From Sipunculus nudus (taxonomy: Eukaryota; Annelida; Sipuncula; Golfingiida; Sipunculidae), in contig CM049318.1 of assembly GCA_026874595.1 (NCBI GenBank), forward strand, positions 17,160,241-17,224,240: DNA of 64,000 nucleotides. Direction: 5' to 3'. Positions 1-11,603 of this stretch are shown here, one piece after another; position 1 is the stretch's first letter; every line of letters starts with the position of its first letter. The translations under genes were made by a program, and so were the position numbers. Below the pieces are notes generated by a model. The model had not been told where the DNA came from, ran no database searches, and worked only from the letters and a program-made list of their open reading frames with translations.

Positions 1-2605
1 TTAAAGGGCAAAATCGATCAATCAAAATCACAAATGTATAATTCTGCTACTTTCAAAAAGTCATTTATTGATTTCTGGGACCCAGTTTCCTATTTAAACA
101 CAATTTACTTACTTTGTTATAATATATCTGACATTATTAGACTCCCGCAAGGTCAATTAATACATTATTTCTTCATAAAATGTTGCAAAAAAAGCATTTA
201 TTAAGACATAATCCCTTTGCTTACACTTTGCTGATGCTTTGCTTATTCTTTGCTTACGGCGAAATAATCACTGGAATGACACATTTTCCTAAAATTACAC
301 GCTGATATGACCCATAGGGACGCAGAAGGGTGCCCTGGCTACACAGCAGTTCCGCTTTGTGAACATCAATATCAAAATAAAGGGCAAAATCGTTCAATCA
401 AAATCACAAATGTATAATTTTGCTACTTTCAAAAAGTCATTTATTGATTTCTGGGACCCGTTTTCCTATTTTAACACAATTTACTTACATTGTTATAATA
501 TATCTGATATTATTAGGCTCCCTCATGGTCAATTAATACATTATTTCTTGATAAAATGTTCCAAAAAAGCATTTATTAAGACTTAATCCTTTGCGTAGAC
601 TTTGCTTATGCTTTGCTTATTCTTTGCTTACGGCGAAATCATCACTGGAATGACACATTTTCCTAAAAATACACGCGGATATGACCCATAGGGACGCAGA
701 AGGGTGCCCTGGCTACACAGCAGTTCCGCTTTGTGAACATCAATATCAAAATAAAGGACAAAATCGTTCAATCAAAATCACAAATGTATAACTGTGGTAC
801 TTTCAAAAAGTCATTTATTGATTTCTGGGACCCATTTTTCCATTTAAACACAATTTACTTACATTGTTATAATATATCTGATATTATTAGACTCCCGCAA
901 GGTCAATTTATACATTATTTCTTCATAAAATGTTGCAAAAAAGCATTTATTAAGACAATCCATTTACTTACACTTTATTTATGTTTTGCTTATTCTTTGC
1001 TTACGGTGAAATCATCACTGGAATGAGACATTTTCCTAAAAATACACGCTGATAGGACCCATAGGGACGCAGAAGGGTTCATTGGCTACACAGCACTTCC
1101 GCTTTGTGAACATTAATATCAAATTAAAGGGCAAAATCGATCAATCAAAATCACTAATGTATAATTCTGCTACTTTCAAAAAGTCATTTATTGATTTCTG
1201 GGACCCAGTTTCCTATTTAAACACAATTTACTTACATTGTTATAATATATATGACATTATTAAACTCTCGCAAGGTCAAATAATACATTATTTCTTCAGA
1301 AAATGTTGCAAAAAAGCATTTATTAAGACATAATCCCTTTGCTTACACTTTGCTTATGCTTTGCTTATTCTTTGCTTACGGCGAAATCATCACTGGAATG
1401 ACACATTTTCCTAAAAATGCACGCTGATATGACCCATAGGGGCGCAGAAGGTTTCCCAGGCTACACAGCAGTTCCGCTTTTTGAACATTAATATCAAAAT
1501 AAAGGACAAAATCGTTCAATCAAAATCACAAATGTATAATTCTCCTACTTAATAAAAGTCATTTATTGATTTCTGGGACCCATTTTACCATTTAAACACA
1601 ATTTTCTTACATTGCTTTAATATTTCTGACATTATTAGACTCCCGCAAGGTCAATTAATACATTATTTCTTCAGAAAATGTTGCAAAAAAGCATTTATTA
1701 AGACATAATCCCTTTGCTTACACTTTGCTTATGCTTTGCTTATTCTTTGCTTACGGCGAAATCATCACTGGAATGACACATTTTCCTAAAAATACACCCT
1801 GATATGACCCATAGGGACGCAGAAGGGTGCCCTGGCTACACAGCAGTTCTGCTTTGTGAACATCAATATCAAAATAAAGGGCAAAATCGTTCAATCAAAA
1901 TCACAAATGTATAATTCTGCTACTCTCAAAAAGTCATTTATTGATTTCTGGGACCCGTTTTCCTATTTTAACACAATTTACTTACATTGTTATAATATAT
2001 CTGATACTATTAGGCTCACGCAAGGTCAATTAATACATTATTTCTTCAGAAAATGTTGCAAAAAAGCATTTATTAAGACATAATCCCTTTGCGTAGACTT
2101 TGCGTATGCTTTGCTTATTCTTTGCTTACGGCGAAATCATCACTGTAATGACACATTTTCCTAAAAATACACACTGATATGTCTCATAGGGACGCAGACG
2201 GGTTCCCTGGCTACACAGCAGTTCTGCTTTGTGAACATTAATATCAAATTAAAGGGCAAAATCGATCAATCAAAATCACAAATGTATAATTCTGCTACTT
2301 TCAAAAAGTCATTTATTGATTTCTGGGACCCGGTTTCCTATTTTAACACAATTTACCTTCATTGTTATAATATATATGACATTATTAGACTCCCGCAAGG
2401 TCAATTAAATTATTATTCCTTCAGAAAATGTTGCAAAAAAGCATTTATTAAGACATAATCCCTTTGCTTACACTTTGCTTATTCTTTGCTTATTCTTTGC
2501 TTACGGCGAAATCATCACTGGAATGACACATTTTCCTAAAAATACACGCTGATATGACCCATAGGGACGCAGAAGGGTTCCCTGGCTACACAGCACTTCC
2601 GCTTT
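1..2605 (+). repeat. Higher-order block MNOPQAB, copy 1 (left end cut)
   Basis: Monomer starts: partial M (1-358), N 359, O 733, P 1106, Q 1481, A 1856, B 2231. N carries CTCCCTCATGG and a shortened TTTGCGTAGAC tail; O has AAAGGACAAAATC and CTGTGGTAC; P has TTAAACTCTCGC; Q begins TTGAAC and has CTTAATAAAAG, which stops the open frame found in its neighbours. The same order and private changes recur at offset +4,497 (4480-7102) and +34,178 (34161-36783). The window begins inside M. Confidence 0.9.
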
Positions 2606-3730
2606 GTGAACATTAATATCAAAATATAGGGCAAAATCGTTCAATCAATATCACAAATGTATAATTCTGCTACTTTCAAAAAGTCATTTATTGATTTCTT
2701 GGACCCATTTTCCTGTTTTAACACAATTTACTTACATTGTTATAATATATCTAGGATTATAAGGCTCACGCATGGTCAATTAATACATTATTTCTTCAGA
2801 AAATGTGGCAAAAAAGCATTTATTAAAACATAATCCCTTTGCTTACACTTTATTTATGTTTTGCTTATTCTTTGCTTACGGCGAAATCATCACTGGAATG
2901 ACACATTTTCCTAAAAATACACACTGATATGACCCACAGGGACGCAGACGGGTTCCCTGGCTACACAGCAGTTCTGATAAGTGAACTTTAATATCAAAAT
3001 AAAGGGCAAAATCGTTCAATCAAAATCACAAATTTATAACTGTGGTACTTTCAAACAGTCATTTATTGATTTCTGGGACCCATTTTACCATTTAAACACA
3101 ATTTACTTATATTGTTATAATATATCTGATATTATTAGACTCCCGCAAGGTCAATTAATACATTTTTTCTTCATATAATGTTGCAAAAAAGCATTTATTA
3201 AGACATAATCCATTTGCTAACACTTTATTTATGTTTTGCTCATTCTTTGCTTACGGTGAAATCATCACTGGAATGACACATTTTCCTAAAAATACGCGCT
3301 GATATGACCCATAGCGACGCAGAAGGGTTCACTGGCTACACAGCACTTCCGCTTTGTGAACATTAATATCAAAATATAGGGCAAAATCGTTCAATTAAAA
3401 TCACAAATGTATAATTCTGCTACTTTCAAAAAGTCATTTATTGATTTCTTGGACCCATTTTCCTATTTTAACACAATTTACTTACATTGTTATAATATAT
3501 CCGACATTATTAGACTCCCGCAAGGTCAATTAATACATTATTTCTTTATAAAATGTTCCAAAAAAGCATTTATTTAGACTTAATCCCTTTGCTTACACTT
3601 TGCTTATGCTTTGCTTATTCTTTGCTTACGGCGAAATCATCACTGGAATGACACATTTTCCTAAAAATACACGCTGATATGACCCATAGGGACGCAGAAG
3701 GGTGCCCTGGCTACACAGCAGTTCCGCTTT
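2606..3730 (+). repeat. Inserted I-J-K trimer (1,125 bp)
   Basis: Three monomers, I 2606, J 2981 and K 3356, sit between B (2231) and C (3731). They carry the private marks of the I-J-K run of the HIJKL block: TCTAGGATTATAAGG in I, TTCAAACAGTC and TTCATATAATG in J, TATCCGACATT and TATTTAGAC in K. In the sister copies at 6728/7103 and 36409/36784, B is followed directly by C. The length difference between flanking offsets (4,497 against 3,372) is 1,125 bases, exactly three monomers. Confidence 0.85.
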
Positions 3731-4479
3731 GTGAACATCAATATCAAAATAAAGGGCAAAATCGTTCAATCAAAATCACAAATTTATAACTGTGGTACTT
3801 TCAAAAAGTCATTTATTGATTTCTGGGACCCATTTTACCATTTAAACACAATTTACTTATATTGTTATAATATATTTGACATTATTAGACTCCCGCAAGG
3901 TCAATTAATACATTATTTCTTCATAAAATGTTGCAAAAAAGCATTTATTAAGACATAATCCCTTTGCTTACACTTTGCTGATGCTTTGCTTATTCTTTGC
4001 TTACGGCGAAATCATCACTGGAATGACACATTTTCCTAAAAATACACGCTGATATGACCCATAGGGACGCAGAAGGGTGCCCTGGCTACACAGCAGTTCC
4101 GCTTTGTGAACATCAATATCAAAATAAAGGGCAAAATCGTTCAATCAAAATCACAAATGTTTGTTCTGCTACTTTTAAAAAGTCATTTATTGATTTCTGG
4201 GACCCGTTTTCCTATGTTAACACAATTCACTTACATTGTTATAATATATCTGATATTATTAGGCTCCCGCAAGGTCAATTAATACATTATTTCTTCATAA
4301 AATGTTGCAAAAAAGCATTTATTAAGACATAATCCCTTTGCTTACACTTTGCTTATGCTTTGCTTATTCTTTGCTTACGGCGAAATCATCACTGGAATGA
4401 CACATTTTCCTAAAAATACACCCTGATATGACCCATAGGGACGCAGAAGGGTTCCCTGGCTACACAGCACTTCCGCTTT
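3731..4479 (+). repeat. C and D-type monomers after the I-J-K insertion
   Basis: C at 3731 has TTTATAACTGTGG and the private change ATATATTTGAC, shared with 7103 and 36784. The next monomer, 4106, has a one-base loss giving AATGTTTGTTCTGC, shared only with 7478, and the D mark CAATTCACTTAC. These private marks link this stretch to 7103-7550. Confidence 0.8.
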
Positions 4480-7102
4480 GTGAACATTAATATCAAAATA
4501 TAGGGCAAAATCGTTCAATCAAAATCACAAATGTATAATTCTGCTACTTTCAAAAAGTCATTTATTGATTTCTGGGACCCAGTTTCCTATTTAAACACAA
4601 TTTACTTACTTTGTTATAATATATCTGACATTATTAGACTCCCGCAAGGTCAATTAATACATTATTTCTTCATAAAATGTTGCAAAAAAAGCATTTATTA
4701 AGACATAATCCCTTTGCTTACACTTTGCTGATGCTTTGCTTATTCTTTGCTTACGGCGAAATAATCACTGGAATGACACATTTTCCTAAAATTACACGCT
4801 GATATGACCCATAGGGACGCAGAAGGGTGCCCTGGCTGCACAGCAGTTCCGCTTTGTGAACATCAATATCAAAACAAAGGGCAAAATCGTTCAATCAAAA
4901 TCACAAATGTATAATTTTGCTACTTTCAAAAAGTCATTTATTGATTTCTGGGACCCGTTTTCCTATTTTAACACAATTTACTTACATTGTTATAATATAT
5001 CTGATATTATTAGGCTCCCTCATGGTCAATTAATACATTATTTCTTGATAAAATGTTCCAAAAAAGCATTTATTAAGACTTAATCCTTTGCGTAGACTTT
5101 GCTTATGCTTTGCTTATTCTTTGCTTACGGCGAAATCATCACTGGAATGACACATTTTCCTAAAAATACACGCGGATATGACCCATAGGGACGCAGAAGG
5201 GTGCCCTGGCTACACAGCAGTTCCGCTTTGTGAACATCAATATCAAAATAAAGGACAAAATCGTTCAATCAAAATCACAAATGTATAACTGTGGTACTTT
5301 CAAAAAGTCATTTATTGATTTCTGGGACCCATTTTTCCATTTAAACACAATTTACTTACATTGTTATAATATATCTGATATTATTAGACTCCCGCAAGGT
5401 CAATTTATACATTATTTCTTCATAAAATGTTGCAAAAAAGCATTTATTAAGACAATCCATTTACTTACACTTTATTTATGTTTTGCTTATTCTTTGCTTA
5501 CGGTGAAATCATCACTGGAATGAGACATTTTCCTAAAAATACACGCTGATAGGACCCATAGGGACGCAGAAGGGTTCATTGGCTACACAGCACTTCCGCT
5601 TTGTGAACATTAATATCAAATTAAAGGGCAAAATCGATCAATCAAAATCACAAATGTATAATTCTGCTACTTTCAAAAAGTCATTTATTGATTTCTGGGA
5701 CCCAGTTTCCTATTTAAACACAATTTACTTACATTGTTATAATATATATGACATTATTAAACTCTCGCAAGGTCAAATAATACATTATTTCTTCAGAAAA
5801 TGTTGCAAAAAAGCATTTATTAAGACATAATCCCTTTGCTTACACTTTGCTTATGCTTTGCTTATTCTTTGCTTACGGCGAAATCATCACTGGAATGACA
5901 CATTTTCCTAAAAATGCACGCTGATATGACCCATAGGGGCGCAGAAGGTTTCCCAGGCTACACAGCAGTTCCGCTTTTTGAACATTAATATCAAAATAAA
6001 GGACAAAATCGTTCAATCAAAATCACAAATGTATAATTCTCCTACTTAATAAAAGTCATTTATTGATTTCTGGGACCCATTTTACCATTTAAACACAATT
6101 TTCTTACATTGCTTTAATATTTCTGACATTATTAGACTCCCGCAAGGTCAATTAATACATTATTTCTTCAGAAAATGTTGCAAAAAAGCATTTATTAAGA
6201 CATAATCCCTTTGCTTACACTTTGCTTATGCTTTGCTTATTCTTTGCTTACGGCGAAATCATCACTGGAATGACACATTTTCCTAAAAATACACCCTGAT
6301 ATGACCCATAGGGACGCAGAAGGGTGCCCTGGCTACACAGCAGTTCTGCTTTGTGAACATCAATATCAAAATAAAGGGCAAAATCGTTCAATCAAAATCA
6401 CAAATGTATAATTCTGCTACTCTCAAAAAGTCATTTATTGATTTCTGGGACCCGTTTTTCTATTTTAACACAATTTACTTACATTGTTATAATATATCTG
6501 ATACTATTAGGCTCACGCAAGGTCAATTAATACATTATTTCTTCAGAAAATGTTGCAAAAAAGCATTTATTAAGACATAATCCCTTTGCGTAGACTTTGC
6601 GTATGCTTTGCTTATTCTTTGCTTACGGCGAAATCATCACTGTAATGACACATTTTCCTAAAAATACACACTGATATGTCTCATAGGGACGCAGACGGGA
6701 TCCCTGGCTACACAGCAGTTCTGCTTTGTGAACATTAATATCAAATTAAAGGGCAAAATCGATCAATCAAAATCACAAATGTATAATTCTGCTACTTTCA
6801 AAAAGTCATTTATTGATTTCTGGGACCCGGTTTCCTATTTTAACACAATTTACCTTCATTGTTATAATATATATGACATTATTAGACTCCCGCATGGTCA
6901 ATTAATACATTATTTCTTCAGAAAATGTTGCAAAAAAGCATTTATTAAGACATAATCCCTTTGCTTACACTTTGCTTATTCTTTGCTTATTCTTTGCTTA
7001 CGGCGAAATCATCACTGGAATGACACATTTTCCTAAAAATACACGCTGATATGACCCATAGGGACGCAGAAGGGTGCCCTGGCTACACAGCAGTTCCGCT
7101 TT
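4480..7102 (+). repeat. Higher-order block MNOPQAB, copy 2
   Basis: Starts: M-like 4480, N 4856, O 5230, P 5603, Q 5978, A 6353, B 6728. By eye nearly identical to 1-2605 at offset 4,497. Scattered differences include AAAACAAAGG in N at 4856 and GTTTTTCTATT in A. The first monomer is chimeric: its left part has the ATATAGGGC form and its right part the M form with TTACTTTGTTAT, so the duplicated segment begins inside M at roughly 4510-4570. Confidence 0.9.
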
Positions 7103-7852
7103 GTGAACATCAATATCAAAATAAAGGGCAAAATCGTTCAATCAAAATCACAAATTTATAACTGTGGTACTTTCAAAAAGTCATTTATTGATTTCTGGGA
7201 CCCATTTTACCATTTAAACACAATTTACTTATATTGTTATAATATATTTGACATTATTAGACTCCCGCAAGGTCAATTAATACATTATTTCTTCATAAAA
7301 TGTTGCAAAAAAGCATTTATTAAGACATAATCCCTTTGCTTACACTTTGCTGATGCTTTGCTTATTCTTTGCTTACGGCGAAATCATCACTGGAATGACA
7401 CATTTTCCTAAAAATACACGCTGATATGACCCATAGGGACGCAGAAGGGTGCCCTGGCTACACAGCAGTTCCGCTTTGTGAACATCAATATCAAAATAAA
7501 GGGCAAAATCGTTCAATCAAAATCACAAATGTTTGTTCTGCTACTTTCAAAAAGTCATTTATTGATTTCTTGGACCCAGTTTCCTATTTAAACACAATTT
7601 ACTTACATTGTTATAATATATCTGACATTATTAGACTCCCGCAAGGTCAATTAATACATTATTTCTTCATAAAATGTTCCAAAAAAGCATTTATTAAGAC
7701 CTAATCCCTTTGCTTACACTTTGCTTATGCTTTGCTTATTCTTTGCTTACGGCGAAATCATCACTGGAATGACACATTTTCCTAAAAAATACACGCTGAT
7801 ATGACCCATAGGAACGCAGAAGGGTTCCCTGGCTACACAGCACTTCCGCTTT
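7103..7852 (+). repeat. C monomer and D/E chimeric monomer
   Basis: C at 7103 shares ATATATTTGAC with 3731 and 36784. The monomer at 7478 starts like 4106 (AATGTTTGTTCTG) but continues with TTGGACCCAGTTTCC and the E tail (GTTCCAAAAAAGC, AAGACCTAATCC), so it is a crossover product between D-like and E-like monomers near its first third. Confidence 0.8.
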
Positions 7853-8978
7853 GTGAACATTAATATCAAAATATAGGGCAAAATCGTTCAATCAAAATCA
7901 CAAATGTATAATTCTGCTACTTTCAAAAAGTCATTTATTGATTTCTTGGACCCAGTTTCCTATTTTAACACAATTTACTTACATTGTTATAATATATCTG
8001 ACATTATTAGACTCCCGCAAGGTCAATTAATACATTATTTCTTCATAAAATGTTCCAAAAAAGCATTTATTAAGACCTAATCCCTTTGCTTACACTTTGC
8101 TTATGCTTTGCTTATTCTTTGCTTACGGCGAAATCATCACTGGAATGACACATTTTCCTAAAAAATACACGCTGATATGACCCATAGGAACGCAGAAGGG
8201 TTCCCTGGCTACACAGCACTTCCGCTTTGTGAACATTAATATCAAAATATAGGGCAAAATCGTTCAATCAAAATCACAAATGTATAATTCTGCTACTTTT
8301 AAAAAGTCATTTATTGATTTCTGGGACCCGTTTTCCTATTTTAACACAATTTACTTACATTGTTACAGTATAACTGACATTATTATACTCCCGCAAGGTC
8401 AAATAATACATTATTTCCTCAGAAAATGTTGCAAAAAAGCATTTATTAAGACATGATCCCTTTGCTCACACTTTGCTTATGCTTTGCTTATTCTTTGCTT
8501 ACGGCGAAATCATCACTGGAATGACACATTTTCCTAAAAATGCACGCTGATATGACCCATAGGGGCGCAGAAGGTTTCCCTGGCTACACAGCAGTTCCGC
8601 TTTTTGAACATTAATATCAAAATAAAGGACAAAATCGTTCAATCAAAATCACAAATGTATAATTCTCCTACTTAATAAAAGTCATTTATTGATTTCTGGG
8701 ACCCATTTTACCATTTAAACACAATTTTCTTACATTGCTTTAATATTTCTGACATTATTAGACTCCCGCAATGTCAATTAATACATTATTTCTTCAGAAA
8801 ATGGTGCCAAAAAGCATTTATTAAGACATAATCCCTTTGCTTACACTTTGCTCATTCTTTGCTTATTCTTTGCTTACGGCGAAATCATCACTGGAATGAC
8901 ACATTTTCCTAAAAATACACGCTGATATGACCCATAGGGACGCAGAAGGGTGCCCTGGCTACACAGCAGTTCTGCTTT
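7853..8978 (+). repeat. E-F-Q' trimer
   Basis: E 7853 (TTGGACCCAGTTTCC, GTTCCAAAAAAGC, six-A tail CTAAAAAATAC), F 8229 (ACAGTATAACTGAC, TTATACTCCCGC) and Q' 8604 (TTGAAC start, CTTAATAAAAG, GCAATGTCAATT, GGTGCCAAAAAGC). F-Q'-A-X recurs at 13854 and at 18353. Confidence 0.85.
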
Positions 8979-10614
8979 GTGAACATCAATATCAAAATAA
9001 AGGGCAAAATCGTTCAATCAAAATCACAAATGTATAATTCTGCTACTCTCAAAAAGTCATTTATTGATTTCTGGGACCCGTTTTCCTATTTTAACACAAT
9101 TTACTTACATTGTTATAATATATCTGATACTATTAGGCTCACGCAAGGTCAATTAATACATTATTTCTTCAGAAAATGTTGCAAAAAAGCATTTATTAAG
9201 ACATAATCCCTTTGCGTAGACTTTGCGTATGCTTTGCTTATTCTTTGCTTACGGCGAAATCATCACTGTAATGACACATTTTCCTAAAAATACACACTGA
9301 TATGACTCATAGGGGCGCAGACGGGTTCCCTGGCTGCACAACAGTTCCGCTTTGTGAACATTAATATCAAAATAAAGGGCAAAATCGTTCAATCAAAATA
9401 ACAAATGTATAATTCAGCTACTTTCAAAAAGTCATTTATTGATTTTTTGGACCCATTTTCCTATGTTAACACAATATACTTACATTGTTATAATATATCT
9501 GATATTGTAAGGCTCCCGCAAGGTCAATTTATACATTATTTCTTCATAAAATGTTGCAAAAAAGCATTTATTAAGACATAATCCCTTTGCTTACACTTTG
9601 CTTATGCTTTGCTTATTCTTTGCTTGCGGCGAAATCATCACTGGAATGACACATTTTCCTAAAAATCCACGCTGATATGACCCATAGGGAGGCAGACGGG
9701 TTCCCTGGCTACACAGCAGTTCTGCTTTGTGAACATTAATATCAAATTAAAGGGCAAAATCGATCAATCAAAATCACAAATGTATAATTCTGCTACTTTC
9801 AAAAAGTCATTTATTGATTTCTGGGACCCGGTTTCCTATTTTAACACAATTTACCTTAATTGTTATAATATATATGACATTATTAGACTCCCGCAAGGTC
9901 AATTAATACATTATTTCTTCAGAAAATGTTGCAAAAAAGCATTAATTAAGACATAATCCCTTTGCTTACACTTTGCTTATTCTTTGCTTATTCTTTGCTT
10001 ACGGCGAAATCATCACTGGAATGACACATTTTCCTAAAAATACACGCTGATATGACCCATAGGGACGCAGAAGGGTGCCCTGGCTACACAGCAGTTCCGC
10101 TTTGTGAACATCAAGATCAAAATAAAGGGCAAAATCGTTCAATCAAAATCACAAATTTATAACTGTGGTACTTTCAAAAAGTCATTTATTGATTTCTGGG
10201 ACCCATTTTACCATTTAAACACAATTTACTTATATTGTTATAATATATCTGACATTATTAGACTCCCGCAAGGTCAATTAATAAATTATTTCTTCATAAA
10301 ATGTTGCAAAAAAGCATTTATTAAGACATAATCCCTTTGCTTACACTTTGCTGATGCTTTGCTTATTCTTTGCTTACGGCGAAATCATCACTGGAATGAC
10401 ACATTTTCCTAAAAATACACGCTGATATGACCCATAGGGACGCAGAAGGGTGCCCTGGCTACACAGCAGTTCCGCTTTGTGAACATCAATATCAAAATAA
10501 AGGGCAAAATCGTTCAATCAAAATCACAAATGTATAATTCTGCTACTTTTAAAAAGTCATTTATTGATTTCTGGGACCCGTTTTCTTATGTTAACACAAT
10601 TCACTTACATTGTT

Positions 10615-10633
10615 ATAATATATCTGATATTAT
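10615..10633. repeat. AT-rich dyad in the monomer (example copy)
   Basis: ATAATAT (10615-10621) and ATATTAT (10627-10633) are perfect reverse complements separated by ATCTG, at monomer positions about 137-155. The dyad is intact in monomers with GATATTATTAGG. It is broken by one change in those with GACATT, GATACTATT or GATATTGTT. It could extrude a small cruciform; a function is inference only. Confidence 0.7.
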
Positions 10634-10710
10634 TAGGCTCCCGCAAGGTCAATTAATACATTATTTCTTCATAAAATGTTGCAAAAAAGCATTTATTAAG
10701 ACATAATCCC

Positions 10711-10754
10711 TTTGCTTACACTTTGCTTATGCTTTGCTTATTCTTTGCTTACGG
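10711..10754 (+). repeat. 11-bp internal microsatellite-like repeat (example copy)
   Basis: Four consecutive 11-mers: TTTGCTTACAC, TTTGCTTATGC, TTTGCTTATTC and TTTGCTTACGG. The tract sits at monomer positions about 233-276 in nearly all copies. Variants change bases (TTTGCGTAGAC in A and N, TTTATTTATGT in I, J, O and Q-like copies, TTTGCTTATTC twice in B). I noticed almost no gain or loss of whole units, apart from the 61-bp duplication in the 437-bp monomers. Confidence 0.85.
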
Positions 10755-10803
10755 CGAAATCATCACTGGAATGACACATTTTCCTAAAAATACACCCTGA
10801 TAT

Positions 10804-10850
10804 GACCCATAGGGACGCAGAAGGGTTCCCTGGCTACACAGCACTTCCGC
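10804..10850. repeat. GC-richer box with short inverted repeats (example copy)
   Basis: The last part of the monomer is its most GC-rich stretch. AGGGA at 10811-10815 pairs with TCCCT at 10827-10831; alternatively AGGG at 10822-10825 pairs with CCCT at 10828-10831 across TT. Types vary between GGTTCCC and GGTGCCC and between GCAGAAGG and GCAGACGG. It is present in every monomer and holds several CpGs. No known binding motif is recognised. Confidence 0.6.
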
Positions 10851-11603
10851 TTTGTGAACATTAATATCAAAATATAGGGCAAAATCGTTCAATCAAAATC
10901 ACAAATGTATAATTCTGCTACTTTCAAAAAGTCATTTATTGATTTCTTGGACCCAGTTTCCTATTTTAACACAATTTACTTACATTGTTATAATATATCT
11001 GACATTATTAGACTCCCGCAAGGTCAATTAATACATTATTTCTTCATAAAATGTTCCAAAAAAGCATTTATTAAGACCTAATCCCTTTGCTTACACTTTG
11101 CTTATGCTTTGCGTATTCTTTGCTTACGGCGAAATCATCACTGGAATGACACATTTTCCTAAAAAATACACGCTGATATGACCCATAGGAACGCAGAAGG
11201 GTTCCCTGGCTACACAGCACTTCCGCTTTGTGAACATGAATATCAAAATATAGGGCAAAATCGTTCAATCAAAATCACAAATGTATAATTCTGCTACTTT
11301 TAAAAAGTCATTTATTGATTTCTGGGACCCGTTTTCCTATTTTAACACAATTTACTTACATTGTTACAGTATAACTGACATTATTATACTCCCGCAAGGT
11401 CAATTAATACATTATTTCTTCAGAAATTGGTGCAACAGAGCATATATTTTGACATAATCCCTTTGCTTACACTTTGCTTATTCTTTGCTTATTCTTTGTT
11501 AGGGCGAAAACATCACTGGAATGACACATTTTCCTAAAAATACACGCTGAGATGACCCATAGGGACGCAGAAGGGTGCCCTGGCTACACAGCAGTTCCGC
11601 TTT

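Larger units (their letters stand above)
8979..11603 (+). repeat. A-X-B-C-D-E-F' block
   Basis: Starts: A 8979, X 9354, B 9729, C 10104, D 10479, E 10854, F' 11230. X is preceded by GGCTGCACAACAG and has GATATTGTAAGG. F' differs from F by a diverged right end (AAATTGGTGCAACAGAGC, ATATTTTGAC). The order X-B-C-D-E is the core of the 6-monomer unit that fills the right end of the window. A version lacking C is found at 19103-21352. Confidence 0.85.

Noticed and set aside
359-586. A 75-codon open frame starting at GTG, repeated in many monomers (also 1856-2083, 2231-2458, 12728-12955 and others), as a repeated small-protein gene family
   Set aside because: The frame starts at GTG, not ATG. It recurs only because the monomer recurs. 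It is destroyed in the Q/G types (TAA in CTTAATAAAAG), in R (CCTAAG) and by 1-2 base indels. Type differences often change amino acids. No promoter or domain is recognisable. It is best read as chance openness in a satellite.
10130-10150. tRNA-type B box (GTTCAATCA) suggesting a SINE or tRNA-derived monomer
   Set aside because: The last base does not fit GTTCRANNC, many monomers read GATCAATCA, no A box stands at the right distance, and no cloverleaf is visible.
10479-10853. CENP-B box in the monomer
   Set aside because: On both strands the candidates (TTTCGCCGTAAG on the minus strand and the CTTGCGGG region) lack the required TTCG-4-A-2-CGGG spacing.
11071-11268. A 65-codon open frame on the minus strand
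   Set aside because: It spans a monomer junction, is not kept open in sister monomers, and has no recognisable domain.
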